From Homalodisca vitripennis (lineage: Eukaryota; Arthropoda; Insecta; Hemiptera; Cicadellidae), in the NCBI RefSeq assembly GCF_021130785.1, contig NW_025777498.1, positions 31,692-95,691 on the forward strand: a DNA stretch of 64,000 nucleotides. Direction: 5' to 3'. Of this stretch, positions 1-13,071 are shown in pieces. The notes under the pieces were generated by a model. That model saw only the letters and a list, made by a program, of their open reading frames with translations, was not told the DNA's origin and ran no database searches. Position numbers and translations under genes: made by a program. Positions within the stretch are counted from its first letter, which is position 1. Every line of letters begins with the position of its first letter.

Positions 1-82
1 GTTTCGAGATCTGCAATCTGGTCTCTTCTTCAGGTTTCTTCAGGTCAACCTGAAGAAGAGATCAGATTGCAGATCTCGAAAC
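1..82. repeat. Long inverted repeat at window start
   Basis: Bases 1-34 and 48-82 are reverse complements with one mismatch, so the first 82 bases can fold into one hairpin. The inner part at 37-58 is itself a palindrome with a 2-base centre. A related half-site (CTGAAGAAGAGG followed by TCTCGAAACGT) occurs at about 14,564-14,600, so this is a dispersed repeat and not unique sequence. No coding capacity. The element may extend to the left of the window. Confidence 0.8.
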
Positions 83-826
83 GTAGTGTTACTGATTTTA
101 TTGTATCACTGAATGATGGCAAAATTTCCGGAAAAATTTTGTTTCATTCATGAATTTTATAATATTATAAATAAACTTAACCAAAATAACAGGGTTAATA
201 TAACGTCGAATATTGTTATCTTACAATAAACTCATACACATAAATCATAAACGAAACGAGCATAGGGGAGACAAAGTTTATTTTCATTATTGAATTGATT
301 TTGTACATGCATTTCTATAAAATGTTCATTATAATTTGCATTTCTGACACTTGTAGAAATGAATAAAAACAACCACGATACGGCGTATAATGTTAATAAA
401 TGTAAGAGTATAAAAATTTGTTCTTAGTACTGTATTAACAATATCAAAATGGTAACAGCAATGGTCAACATATTATGAGTGTATCCAACGTGTTTAAAGT
501 TCTCAGCCATTTACAATTTTACACATTGAGGTCTGGTCCTAAGACGCGACGAGAGCAAGATACATCGTTTGTAAAGATGCTCGTTAAGCTCGTTTGATAA
601 CATCTCACTCGAGTTGCAAGAAACTCGATTCTGAGATACTTACTAAGTCTTTGATCTTGATTAGAGGAATTATCTTGATTCATTCCAGTATATAGGTTTT
701 TAAAACTTTTATTATAAATCTGCTAATATAAAAATTAATAGAACGTTTAATTTCCGTCACTTTTGATAAATTCCTACTAAAAAAGATGTAATCAGTTCCT
801 AAAAAAATTGGAACAGAAATTTATGA

Positions 827-876
<50 letters not shown>

Positions 877-2735
877 TCATTTAAATTTAAATGTCCTCAC
901 TAAGGAACGGGGATTCTATTTGAATTCTATAGTATAATAGTATTTAGATACATTAATAGTAATTATTAAAACTGCACAAAGAAAACGATAGGATGTTCAA
1001 TAAACTCTTTACATCACTTAATTGTGGTCTCTTTGAAATGGCTGAGTCCTTAAATTTTAACACTGTTTCCGTGGGATTCAAAGCTTATAACAACTATCTC
1101 ATAATATACTTAAAAATGAAAAAAATTTTTAAACATATCTTAAAGATAAAACCATATGTGGTTTACTATTTCTCAAAAGTGTGCCGATAAATGGAATTTG
1201 AATGAGAATTGACAGATCGGAAAAATGCAATCATACAGTCGTGGGTACAGTGTTAAATTTATATTCTACGAGATTTACTATACATGGTGTTATTAAAGTC
1301 CTACACGCGCCTGATAGCTCCTAAACGATTACATGTAAAGCAATAAAACTTGGTAAATAACACTGCACCTTTAAATCTACTCTTTGAAGTACCTCCCATT
1401 TTTTGTCACGCCAGGGGGATGGCCCGCAACACTTACAATGTAGGTCCTGTTCAAAATGGTTTAATATTTTTATCTTGGCTCAAATTGTAAAAGTCAAACT
1501 TATTTACTGAATAATAGCAGTAACAATATTTGTTTAAGGTAGTTAGAGACTCTTGGAAGGATGGTCTACGCGGAGTTATACACAAAATTTAACATAAGTA
1601 TATATCAAGGTGTACTACATTTTATAGGGATTGTTTAACAGGGATGTATGATAAAGGGGAAAACCTGGTATCAGTTATTACGCTAGATTTCTTATTTTTA
1701 TGTTGACCTTTGGACTTTACACTTAGCCAGTACACTCATTTGAGTTTTTCTGCTGTAGTAGTGCAGTCCAACTTTTCCTTCAGTGCATTATTCAAAGAGT
1801 GTGATATTGCTTGCAAATTTCATGCAATGTTGCTTGTGGAACGTAAACGAATAAAATTTCTTACGATGGTTTTGAGCCCAGACAAGAATATTAAACCATC
1901 TACAACAGGACCAACGTTGTAAATGTATAAAATTATAAACCAGTGTAATTTGTTAAAGAGTGAACCTTTTGAAGTCGGATTTGCGGCATTGTACTCTACT
2001 AATAACCATTGTAACCTTTGCGTGGTCGTAATGGATTTCTCTTTATGTACCTGTACTCAATATGTCTCTCGGACCGAGTAACAGCTTAAATGAATATCTA
2101 CCTGAATCTGTATCTACCTGCGTTAGTTATGTGGCTATATATAATATATATTATATTTATATTGCTCATACATATTTAAAAATAGTCTCAATTATAAAAC
2201 TAAAATTTTAGCAATGATACGAAATTGTTAAAGTTTTATAAACGACGTTGTAAAACGTTAATACGAAAAAAGTTATCATTAAACAGAGCATCATAATACC
2301 GCATTAGACACTTCATTTCATAGGGTTTTCTGGGAACCTCCATTATACTTGAGGGGGTTCCATACACTAGGAACCCGTGGATAGTCCTCATTTATGACTT
2401 TCTAGATCCGCCACTTGTGGACGTACACTGGTAGGAAAGAAACAATGTCGCAGGCAAATACATTCCAGAAGTAAATTGATCATAAACAGTGAAGAAATTG
2501 GCTATCTTATCCTCTGAATTTATACTTCGGTTTACAAATTGACGACCGCCATATTTAATTTATTAATCATTAGACTGATAATACAAATAATAATATAATA
2601 CAATTAAAAAAATAAATATAGAAAATATACATTTAATCTTGTGTGGAAAAGAGGGCTAATACCGCACTAACTTTGTCTAACAAAAATAAAGACATATTGT
2701 TATATGTGTTGTATCAAAAACAGTCAATAGTATAT

Positions 2736-2740
<5 letters not shown>
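83..2740. other. Intron or 5' region, no gene seen
   Basis: AT-rich sequence with stops in every frame, no Gly-X-Y exon and no recognisable protein. Because the first visible collagen exon starts with a split glycine codon, an upstream exon must exist, either left of the window or undetected here. A TA microsatellite lies at 828-875. No other structure was recognised. Confidence 0.5.
828..875. repeat. (TA)n microsatellite
   Basis: About 24 TA units flanked by an inverted ATGAGT/ACTCAT pair, so the whole array can form a hairpin. Confidence 0.9.

Positions 2741-2797
<57 letters not shown>
2741..2797. repeat. (TA)n microsatellite
   Basis: About 28 TA units, ending 21 bases before the first visible collagen exon and so sitting next to its polypyrimidine/acceptor region. 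Length polymorphism here could affect splicing; that is inference. Confidence 0.9.
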
Positions 2798-2799
<2 letters not shown>

Positions 2800-2818
2800 C
2801 CTGTGTCTGTTTATGTAG

Positions 2819-2907
2819 GCCAAACAGGAGACAGAGGACCGGAAGGACCCCAGGGGACGAAAGGAGCCACAGGAGATTCAGGCAGGCCTGGTCCTCCAGG
2901 ACTTCAG
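2819..2907 (+). CDS. Collagen triple-helix exon 1 (of those visible)
   Basis: An 89-nt exon between a TTATGTAG acceptor and a GTAAAC donor. With one G from the upstream exon it encodes uninterrupted Gly-X-Y triplets (GDR, GPE, GPQ, GTK, GAT, GDS, GRP, GPP, GLQ). It ends on a complete codon, so the next exon starts in phase 0, as observed at 4189. Collagen chains trimerise through this repeat and are secreted to the extracellular matrix. Taken with the later exons the gene looks fibrillar. The orthologue cannot be named because neither the C-propeptide nor any NC1 domain lies in the window. Confidence 0.85.
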
Positions 2908-4188
2908 GTAAACCTATTGTATCGATTTATTACAGAAAAATATAGAGAAGCTATTTAACAAAATTAAAATTTAATATTCTAAAATCTGCCTAGAATTTTG
3001 TTTAATTAGAATCATTTTAGTTTTATAAATGAAGGACTTTTTACAAACGGATGTTCAGAGTGCATGTTCTGAAAGTGGAGTGATTATATAGTGGGTTACC
3101 AGTGAAATAATTAAATAAATTTCATAATTTTTTCACAAACACTCTACAGGATTAAAAAAAACTAAAACGTTGTGTAATATACAGTTTGTAAAGAAAGTCA
3201 TCAACTGTAGCCTTTTCCATAAATTCCATTAGCGTGTTTTCGGTATGAGACCCTAGCAGATAATTTATGATCCACTTAGCGATTACTACTGAATAAATAC
3301 ATATAAGCTATAACATAAATACACGTAACAGAATAAAAAAACAGGATGTATGTTTTAAGTGGACCGCTATTTTAATTTTGGAAAATATAAATGTGACGAA
3401 AACTTAAAATGGGGGATCTATCCTTATCTTAGAGGCATTTAAAAATATGCAAGGCAAAACATTTAAAAATTAACGCTATTTTTCAATGGGGGTAGTACAA
3501 TTTGTAGTAACATTTTTTTGTTATGAAACACTCTGTATGATTATTTTTATTATAAAAGTAATGAGAAAATTCTCGTTGAATAGGCGTCCATTTGAACAGT
3601 ATATAAATATAACGTATTAATTCCAGTTTTAATCAAAAAACTTTCAAATCCAAGTAAAATGCCACTGTCTAATCTTCGTTTTTACATCATGTTATTTCTT
3701 GTTCTGAGAGAAAGTCTTGCAAATTTAGAACGTGCTATATTTATATAGAGTTCTATATTTTTGTCGGTTTCCAGGACGATGGCACATGTCCTTCCTCACC
3801 ACGCAAAGCCTTCAAAAAAGTCTCCATTTCCTTTTGCAGAATGAAAAATGTTCTTCAACTGCTAATAGATTGGAAAAAAACTACTATCAAACATCGTTCC
3901 ATCAATATCTCTGAGTTCTCTAACCTCTTTTCTCCCCTCCTCTGATCACCTCTACTGCCGTGACCATTCTCTCCTCTCATCATTATTCTGACCTTTCTGA
4001 CGACACCGCATCGGAAAATATGAGAGTATTTTAAAACGTTTTCCTTATTTTCTTGCCAGCATCACACAAGTATTAAATTAATATCCAAAACTTAATGAAT
4101 GCATGTGTGAATTTGTAGTTATAACTGTGTTTAATAATTTGTAAATGTTATTATTCCATTTATTATTCTAAATTTCAACCGATTATAG
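2908..4188 (+). other. Collagen intron
   Basis: AT-rich intron between phase-compatible Gly-X-Y exons. At about 3486-3503 it holds GGGGGTAGTACA, the core of the terminal repeat of the Mutator-like element at 6491-8117, which may be a decayed relative or solo end. No gene recognised. Confidence 0.6.
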
Positions 4189-4350
4189 GGTCTGAGAGGT
4201 CCACTAGGACGTACAGGAGAACCGGGAAAATCTGGAAATCCAGGCGAGCGAGGAATCCAGGGGGCAGATGGAAAACCCGGCGATCAAGGGATCCAGGGAC
4301 TCCAGGGACTTCCAGGACCCCTTGGACCACCAGGGGAAAAGGGAATGCCG
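4189..4350 (+). CDS. Collagen triple-helix exon 2 (162 nt)
   Basis: Exactly 162 nt from a TTATAG acceptor to a GTAAAC donor, encoding 18 perfect Gly-X-Y triplets with no frame break (begins [12 protein letters not shown], ends GEK GMP). It starts with an intact Gly codon and ends with an intact Y codon. A 162-nt exon (3 x 54) with this phase is characteristic of the fibrillar collagen clade, whose exons descend from a 54-nt unit. A degraded copy of its 3' half follows 43 bases downstream at 4393-4487. Confidence 0.93.
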
Positions 4351-4392
4351 GTAAACCACATATATAGTTGATCTAAGGTTTTAGTTATTCTA

Positions 4393-4487
4393 GCGCCGGG
4401 AAAGTCAGGAAACCCAGGAAAACCCAGCAATCAGGGAATTTAGAAAATCCAGGGGCTTCCAGGACCCCTTGGACCATCAGCAGCTAG
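4393..4487 (+). pseudogene. Degenerate copy of collagen exon 2
   Basis: About 95 bases resembling the 4210-4340 part of the preceding exon (GGGAAAGTCAGGAAACCCAG, then CTTCCAGGACCCCTTGGACCA), with internal deletions, a TAG in frame and no clear splice donor. It looks like a partial tandem duplication of the exon that has decayed inside the intron. It is very unlikely to be spliced in. Confidence 0.75.
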
Positions 4488-6490
<2,003 letters not shown>

Positions 6491-8117
6491 TTTAAGGGGG
6501 GTAGTACACCGTTAAATGTCAAAAATTTCATTATTAATTTTTTTTCATTATAATTGTTTTACTAGTTTGTTCTGATCCAATACAGTAAAAAAATTATGAT
6601 GATATCTTGATTTTTAGCTGAATTATGACAAAAAAACGAAATCAATACATGGCGCTTTTTGTTCATAAATCCAAATCTTGTACACTCCTCTTGTTTTTAG
6701 ATTTCGTTTTTATACAGTATTCATTGATAGTAGGTAGTGTTTTGCTTTACAATCTGTGATTTGTTTTCTTATTTCTATTTTACAGGCCTATGGCTTTGGT
6801 GCAATGTATTGTTTGTTTACATTACTTGAGTGAAGATTAGTGTCAACATTTACGTTTTCAGTGTCAAGTAATCGAAAATAGATTGACAGACTCTGTGATT
6901 GACCAACTAGGTGTGTACATTGGTTAATGCTATTAAAGCCAATCCCAATGACTTGGTATCAATGAGAAAGGCTGCTTGGGCAGTATGGAACCACAAGGCC
7001 AGTTCGGATGAGAAACCACTTCACCATTTTTTTCCGACTGGCCCAGAATCTTGGTGTAAGTACCAGCAGGCTATATCCAATGACTCAATAACAAACTTTT
7101 AAACATAAAAAATACATCACCATACCCTATAATGGATTCAATTACACCAATATTCGTAGATCTGACAAAGCCTGAACTTTTAAGAAGATGTTTAAAAAGG
7201 AAAGACCCAAAACACTAACGAGTCATACAACAATGTGCTTTGGAACATCTGCCCTAAAAAAGGTTTTGCTGGAAGAACATTTTTAAATATTGCAGCACAT
7301 GTATCTTTGATTTATAATGAAGGGCATTTAGGTAGGTTAAAGGTTCTTACTCATTTATCCATGACTCCGGGGACTTTCTGTGAAGAATTGTTGAGAAATG
7401 TTGATGAGATCCGTGTGCGCGCATTGCTAAAGAAAGTTGAAAATCAAAGTTTGGAAGCCAGAAGAGCCAGAAGGAGATTGAGACTAGACCAGCAAAGGAG
7501 ATTTTAGAAGTAGAAGGTGTAACATATACAGCAGGGTCTTTTTAATGTAAGATAAAACATCATTTTTAATAGTTTAACTTTAACGGTGGTTTTCCGAAAG
7601 TTACTTTTTTGCCTACTATTTACATGATTTCTCAAAAAGTATTCAAGATATCCTTACCAAATTTTCAGGGGATGTTTATAACATCATTAGCTATAGCATG
7701 AACTAGGATTACCAGAAATGAATCAATATAACTCAATTTATGAAGGTAAATAAATGTTTTTTTTAATAAATTATGTTTACTTTGTAATTTATATTTTTTT
7801 TTCATTATTTATTTTAACATTAGACCAATATCCTTAGTTCATGCCATAGCCCTAGGTCTAAAAAAACAGAATGATAGCAAATTTATGTGTGAAACTTTAA
7901 TTTGAGCGTTACAATTATGTTAATAAACAAACTACGTAAAAAAAACAAAAAAATATAACTCAGTAATAGAATAAAATATTGTATTAAAAATAATTTTAAA
8001 ATAAACTAAAGTATATATCTAATTTACCCACAAAATTTCATATGTGTAGGTATATCGGTAGTTTCACAAGAAATAATTTTGTAAATGCAAGCGGAAAGGT
8101 GTACTACCCCCCTTAAA
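6491..8117 (+). mobile_element. Mutator-like DNA transposon with 20-bp TIRs
   Basis: Perfect 20-bp inverted repeats TTTAAGGGGGGTAGTACACC lie at 6491-6510 and, reversed, at 8098-8117. Between them are transposase fragments of the insect Mutator-like transposase-domain type (6911-7507). If the true ends are the AAGGGG/CCCCTT bases, the 9 bases either side (AAAGTTTTT and AAAGTAAGT) match at 7 of 9, consistent with the 8-11-bp target duplications of Mutator elements, though this is weak. The copy is about 1.63 kb with a broken reading frame, so it is inactive. It sits in the intron between collagen exons 3 and 4. Confidence 0.75.
6911..7507 (+). pseudogene. Mutator-like transposase fragment
   Basis: Two open segments (6911-7102 and 7235-7507) in different frames with stops between them. 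The first contains SSDEKPLHHFFP and SWCKYQQAIS; the second begins just after a run containing SYNNVLWNICPKK-like residues. In the widespread arthropod Mutator-like transposase-domain proteins a block of this kind (an H-H-x-C/F-P-x-G, W-C-K-Y segment, then a conserved LWxxCPK block) lies in the C-terminal half. Only that half is visible, and the catalytic N-terminal part is not recognisable. Non-functional remnant. The assignment rests on remembered motif similarity, not on a search. Confidence 0.65.
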
Positions 8118-8646
8118 GTAAGTATATATCTGACAGACAACTACTGACAACTCGTCAAAGTTCTAAAGTAACTGACACACCTAACATACTGGAGACATAC
8201 GAGTGGTTTAAATCTGTAGTATGATCGGTACCTTAGAAGAGTATCAGGTCTTTAAAAGAAGGAAAAATTGATTAAAAGTAATAATTTAATTATTAAAATA
8301 CCATTTTATAGGTCTATGAGAAATAATAATAAACATTAACATATAAACTTATCAAAACACCTTTCTTGCCTGTTACATTTATGCTTCTTTAAAAATATGA
8401 GTAACAACTAATAATGTTTTTTGTTAATTTTTTAACGAAACACAATAATATTTAAGCAAACATATCAACGCTACTAAAATATGTCTACTCAGCCTAAAAA
8501 ATAAAAAAAAGTATTTCAGGCAAGAAAGAATGCTTCAGCTTCAAACAAAACCATATTAAACAGAATCCTTGGTATAAAGCTTTAAACAAAACCATGTCAT
8601 TAGATGTTTCGTTAAAAAGGCATTAATGTAAATGTTTATCTGACAG
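8118..8646 (+). other. Collagen intron downstream of DNA transposon
   Basis: AT-rich sequence with a short duplicated phrase (TTTAAACAAAACCAT-like at about 8540 and 8580). No gene seen. Confidence 0.5.
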
Positions 8647-8842
8647 GGACTACCAGGAATATCGGAAACCCTGGAGCACCAGGGAAGGATGGTGAGCCGG
8701 GAGTACAGGGTCCTCCAGGACAATCAGGACCCGCAGGACTTGGAGGAGAAAGAGGATTCCCGGGTGAGAGGGGAGCGGTTCGGCCCATGGGACCGTCAGG
8801 ACAACGTGGGATCATGGAGTTCAAGGCAGTGACGGCGCGCCG
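8647..8842 (+). CDS. Collagen triple-helix exon 4, two frame breaks
   Basis: Exon of 196 nt from a CTGACAG acceptor to a GTGAGT donor. It opens in one Gly-X-Y frame (GLP G), loses one base near 8660, continues through [36 protein letters not shown], and needs one further base near 8812 to return to the frame that ends at the donor. The expected length would then be 198 nt (2 x 99), a normal fibrillar exon size. One glycine position (about 8781) reads Arg. The breaks are either assembly errors or real lesions. Confidence 0.8.
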
Positions 8843-9899
8843 GTGAGTTAGACTGTAATGCTAGTCTCCATGTGGAGATTTGAAGAAGGTCAGGATTCTT
8901 ATTAAATGCAATAAAATGTTATGTGCTATAATATTTGTACTCTTAATATAATGTAGTTACATAGAATAATATTGTAAATGTTTAGAATAATACTTAAAGC
9001 AAAAGCTTTTATACTTACACTATTTTTAGATCACTGTACTCTAACAAGGAATAATTCCTTCATGACAACAATAGTTGGAAGTGCATTAGTTTGTACTGTA
9101 GCACTATAATAATTTCCCCTTAATAAATAGAAATACTACGTACACTGTCTTACATGATCTACAGTATCTTCTTAATTTATGAAAAGTTGCAAAAAAATGT
9201 CTTGGTCGGAAATTGAAAAGCGCATTTTTCCTAAACAATTTAAAAACCCCTAATTGGAATTGCAAATTGAAACACTGCAAAGGATAGCCGGTTATGTTGG
9301 GCGTTTAGTCTAAAGCTCTGTAGCCTCTTATATTCGCACGGTAAAATTGGTTTAGCTCAAATTCAATTTACACCAAATCCTTTTCTCACTGAATATCTCC
9401 ATAGTTTCAACTGGACAAGAGTAAACCTTTTATAATTTGTTTCACGAAGAAATTCCATAATCCAAATTTTTGCCGTTAATTATAATGGGCAGTATAATAT
9501 TAGCACTTCTTAGCTCTACTTAATAAGATGTTCAGATTTAAAATCACGCTACAGAGTAACATTAAGTTAAAATAACGTACTAATTTAACTTAACGTTCAC
9601 TATATTACATCTGATTACTATTTAAGATATGGGTAATATGTACAAATTGTAAATATTTAAGGCATCTTCGTTCAATCGTACTTCAAATGAAATAATATTT
9701 TGTAATTTCCTCTTTTTAAATGTAAAACGTTCATATGGAATCTCTTAAAATTCTCCACTTTTGTACAACGCAACACAATTTAATATTCAAAAGCAACGAT
9801 AAATATCTGTTGATTTAAAACGCTTTACATGTTATAAAATAGGATATGCTAATCTTATATTATACAGAGGATTTATTGTTTTGTAACGTTTTGTCTTAG
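8843..9899 (+). other. Collagen intron
   Basis: AT-rich, no gene or repeat family recognised. Confidence 0.5.
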
Positions 9900-9953
9900 G
9901 GACCTCCTGGGGTCAGAGGTGAAAAGGGACACTCTGGACCACTTGGACTTGTG
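9900..9953 (+). CDS. Collagen triple-helix exon 5 (54 nt)
   Basis: Exactly 54 nt between a TGTCTTAG acceptor and a GTAAGT donor, encoding six Gly-X-Y triplets (GPP GVR GEK GHS GPL GLV). The 54-nt exon starting with an intact glycine codon is the hallmark unit of fibrillar collagen genes, and it is the strongest single clue to the class of this gene. No frame break. Confidence 0.93.
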
Positions 9954-10238
9954 GTAAGTAATATTACATTTTAATATTACAGTATTATCAATAAAAATTA
10001 TTTTTTCATTAAGATGCATTGTAAATGGAAACATAAAACTACATTTTATGTTATATATAAATAAATAAGGCCTTTATTCTTGAGCGGATTTCAGTTTACA
10101 ATCTGTTTTACAAATCGACTCACGTCAAACTAATCATAACAGTACAATGCGTATTTTAAAACTGTGACACCCAAATATTGCGTGCTGGTAATTTACATAG
10201 AAAATTCATACTTAAACAACAATACATCATTAAGGTAC

Positions 10239-11773
10239 CTATACAGTTTTAACTTCCTTTTTGAAAGTTTTAACAGACAAAGTCTTTATAACTGGTGGTA
10301 AGGCATTGTACTCCTGGGGTCCAAAGTACCAGAAGGACCTTTTTGTAGCCTCCAACCGCACACGCGGCAGTTGCAGCTTGTCGTCCTGTCGAGTGTGCCG
10401 TTCTCTTAGAGTCGCTCGCGCCACTAGTTTCCGTCTCAGGTAAGAGGGTTCACCAGTTACCAAAACCTTATGCACCAATGTCACAGTTTGGAGCCTACAA
10501 ATATCTTGAACAGAGTGTAAATTTGCTCTTTTGCGATAAGGTGAGATGTGGTCAAATTTTTTTAGATTATAAACAAACCTCAGCGCACTGTTCTGTATCC
10601 GTGCAAGGATGACATTTGCCTCTTGAGTTAAGCAGCTACCAAACACTGGAAGGGCGTAATATATTGATGGAAATACCAGAGAATTTACAATATGCAGCTT
10701 TGAAAGCATTGGAATTAACGCTCTGTATCTATTCAAAACTCTCAATTTACACATTGCACGTTGAGAAATCAATTCAACATGTTTAAGAAAGTTTAGCTGA
10801 TTGTCAATTTTAACTCCCAGGACTTTAACAAAAACACGATCCTCTAAACAAATACCCTCAACAGAAACAGAGAGAATACTCCTGTTCATGGTCTCTTTAA
10901 TGGATGGTGAGCAAAAATGCACCACAGAACACTTATCTGCATTCAACTTTAGGCCATGTCCCTCCGACCACTATTTAACCCTACGCAGATCAGCATTGAA
11001 ATACTGCACCGCTTCATGGAAACCTGGAGGGGGATATGTTAGAAGCATCTGAGAGTCATCCGCATAGGAGTAGAGTGAACACGAGGACAATGCAAGTTCA
11101 AGATCAGCAGTATATAAAATGAACATAACAGGCCCTAAACATGACCCTTGAGGAACCTCTGTATCCTTCGACAGCGAGGAAGAGCAGTTTTCTTTTACCT
11201 TCGTCACCTGACTCCGTCCGCTCAAATATGATCCAAACCATTTTATAGCGATTTCATTAAACCTATAGAAATTTAATTTGGCAAGAAACAGTTCATAATT
11301 CACTGAGTCGAACGCTTCAGAGAAATCAAGCGTCGCCAAAATACTTCCAAAACCTTTATCTCTCGCTACATGCAGCTCATCCATAATGTTTATCAAGGCG
11401 GAGGTAGTGCTGAAAGACTTCCTAAAACCAGACTGATGTACAGGAAGAATATTTTCAGCCTCAATGAAAGCTGTCTCAACTGATTCACCACTACCTTCTC
11501 AAGGATTTTTGACATGGCCGGAAGGATCGATATCGGCCTAAATTGGGAAATCACACTTGGATTCTTTATTTTGGGTATGGGCGTGACAAGGCTTTGCTTC
11601 CAGCATGATGGAAAACACCCAGAAGCAAGGGACAGGTTAACCAAATGCGTAATAGCTCCCAAGCAATATGGGCTCATGGCTTTCACTAGCCTGATAGATA
11701 TTCCATCAGTCCCCACAGCCACTGACGTAATGTTATTCATTATGCATTTGATCTCACCCTCAGTAACTGGCAC
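10239..11773 (-). pseudogene. LINE reverse transcriptase (broken)
   Basis: Three minus-strand open segments in sequence (11393-11773, 10971-11396, 10239-10946). The first has the RT fingers motif (VTPIPKI and RPISILP), the second the palm signatures (TLDFSEAFDSVNYE, PQGSCLGPVMFILY and the catalytic YADDSQ box), and the third the thumb and C-terminal region (RIQNSALRFVYNL). The order matches Jockey/CR1-clade reverse transcriptases. Frame breaks lie between segments, and codons near 10,960 join the second and third only by a frame change. A non-functional copy. Confidence 0.85.
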
Positions 11774-11823
11774 AAAATTGAAACCATGCGCTAGATCCTC
11801 ACAAACATTGTTTCTGTAGAAAT

Positions 11824-12816
11824 TCAGTTTTCGAGGCTAATCCCGCTTCCACCACCCATGCCTGCAAAGTACCTGTTGAGGTCATCAGCTGAGAATCTTA
11901 TATCGTCACTATTACGGTCATTTTCCAGCACTCCACCGGACCGTAAAACACCCCAGAATGATTTAGAGTCCTTACAATTCAGCTTGTCGTGAAAGTAATT
12001 TCGTTTTGCTCTTCTGATGGCGCAGTTCAATTTATTTCGTGCCTTACAGTACAACGTTCTAGCAGCCGAAACATCACTATCATGCAGTCTGCGTTTGAAA
12101 TATTTTTTTTCTTTTGTGAGCTCTCTTATCTCGTCATTACGCCATGGGGCTTTCTTCTTGGTGACTCGCTTTCTTGTTAACGGTACGCAGGTGTCAAGCA
12201 GTTGGACAATGTAGGTAGTTAACAATTGACTAACTTCCTCGACCGAGGTCTTTGTCTCAATATCATCCCAATCAATACGTGACAATAAAGAAACATAAAG
12301 AGACACATCGAAATTGGAAAAATTTCGATAAGTTATAAATTTCTCCTTTGGCCTATAGTTGCCATACCTGAGATCACAATATACCAGGTGGTGGTCCGTA
12401 ATTTGTTTACGTCTTGAATCAAGAATTTTGGACATATCCACTAAACCAACTTTGACTATGTCTAGACCTTTATTCACAACAATATGGTCGATCAATGTCG
12501 AAGAGCTCTCGGTGACACGAGTGGGCTCTGTTATGAGTTGTACCAACCCTAACGATTCATACAGGTTTTTCAGGAATCTACAATCGGCCTTACCAGTATC
12601 CATAAGATTTACATTAATGTCACCCAACAAAACAACATCATCAACATCCAACATCTGATCAATAAACAAAGAATACAAAATAGAACTCAGGGTGGAATAT
12701 ATAACACAGGGTGGTTTATATACCACGCACACACACAGCTTCTTGTTTCTCAAACTAAACTTGCCACAGATATATTCTAAGCGACTATCAACATTGTTCA
12801 AATAAACCTGCGTCAT
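11824..12816 (-). pseudogene. LINE endonuclease domain (partial)
   Basis: 330-residue open segment with the late part of an APE-like endonuclease: VVLLGDINVNLMD (the GDxN motif), LIDHIVV (the SxIDHI motif) and ITDHHLVYCDL (the SDH-equivalent catalytic histidine), then a lysine/arginine-rich linker leading to the reverse transcriptase. The N-terminal catalytic residues of the endonuclease are missing, which shows the 5' truncation. The RT follows in a different frame. Confidence 0.85.
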
Positions 12817-12852
12817 TTGCAGATGATTTGCATTTGTTATATATATAAATAT

Positions 12853-12858
<6 letters not shown>

Positions 12859-12914
<56 letters not shown>
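12859..12914. repeat. (TA)n microsatellite
   Basis: About 28 TA units just beyond the truncated 5' end of the LINE and 66 bases before collagen exon 6. Confidence 0.9.
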
Positions 12915-12920
<6 letters not shown>

Positions 12921-12980
12921 TTTAATGTTTTAATCGTTGTTTATCGAAAATCCATGCTTGATTTAAATTGCACTTTTTAG

Positions 12981-13071
12981 GGCTTGCCCGGACTGAGGGG
13001 GATGCCCGGCCCTCCAGGAGACAAAGGAGATAGAGGATCCGTGGGCCCAATGGGACCGGAAGGCCCAGAAG
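12981..13071 (+). CDS. Collagen triple-helix exon 6
   Basis: 91 nt from a CTTTTTAG acceptor to a GTAAAA donor, encoding [30 protein letters not shown] and the first base of the next glycine codon. The split G|GA codon is completed by the exon at 19,702, whose first two bases are GA, so the two exons are phase-compatible across a 6.6-kb intron. No frame break. Confidence 0.9.

Larger units (their letters stand above)
10050..12816 (-). mobile_element. 5'-truncated Jockey/CR1-type LINE
   Basis: Antisense non-LTR retrotransposon carrying the C-terminal part of an APE-type endonuclease followed by a reverse transcriptase. The 3' end lies near 10,050-10,080, where the minus strand reads an AATAAAGG(CC)TTATTTATT-like tail typical of such elements. 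The 5' end breaks off inside the endonuclease domain at about 12,816, next to a TA microsatellite. The reading frame is interrupted at about 11,800, 11,400 and 10,960, so the copy is dead. It is inserted in the intron between collagen exons 5 and 6. Confidence 0.85.

Noticed and set aside
2643..2945. 100-residue open frame across the TA tract
   Set aside because: It is a readthrough of the microsatellite and of collagen exon 1 in the wrong frame; the Gly-X-Y frame is the real one.
8636..8824. Proline/glycine-rich minus-strand frame
   Set aside because: Antisense shadow of collagen exon 4; Gly-X-Y repeats give Pro-rich reverse frames.
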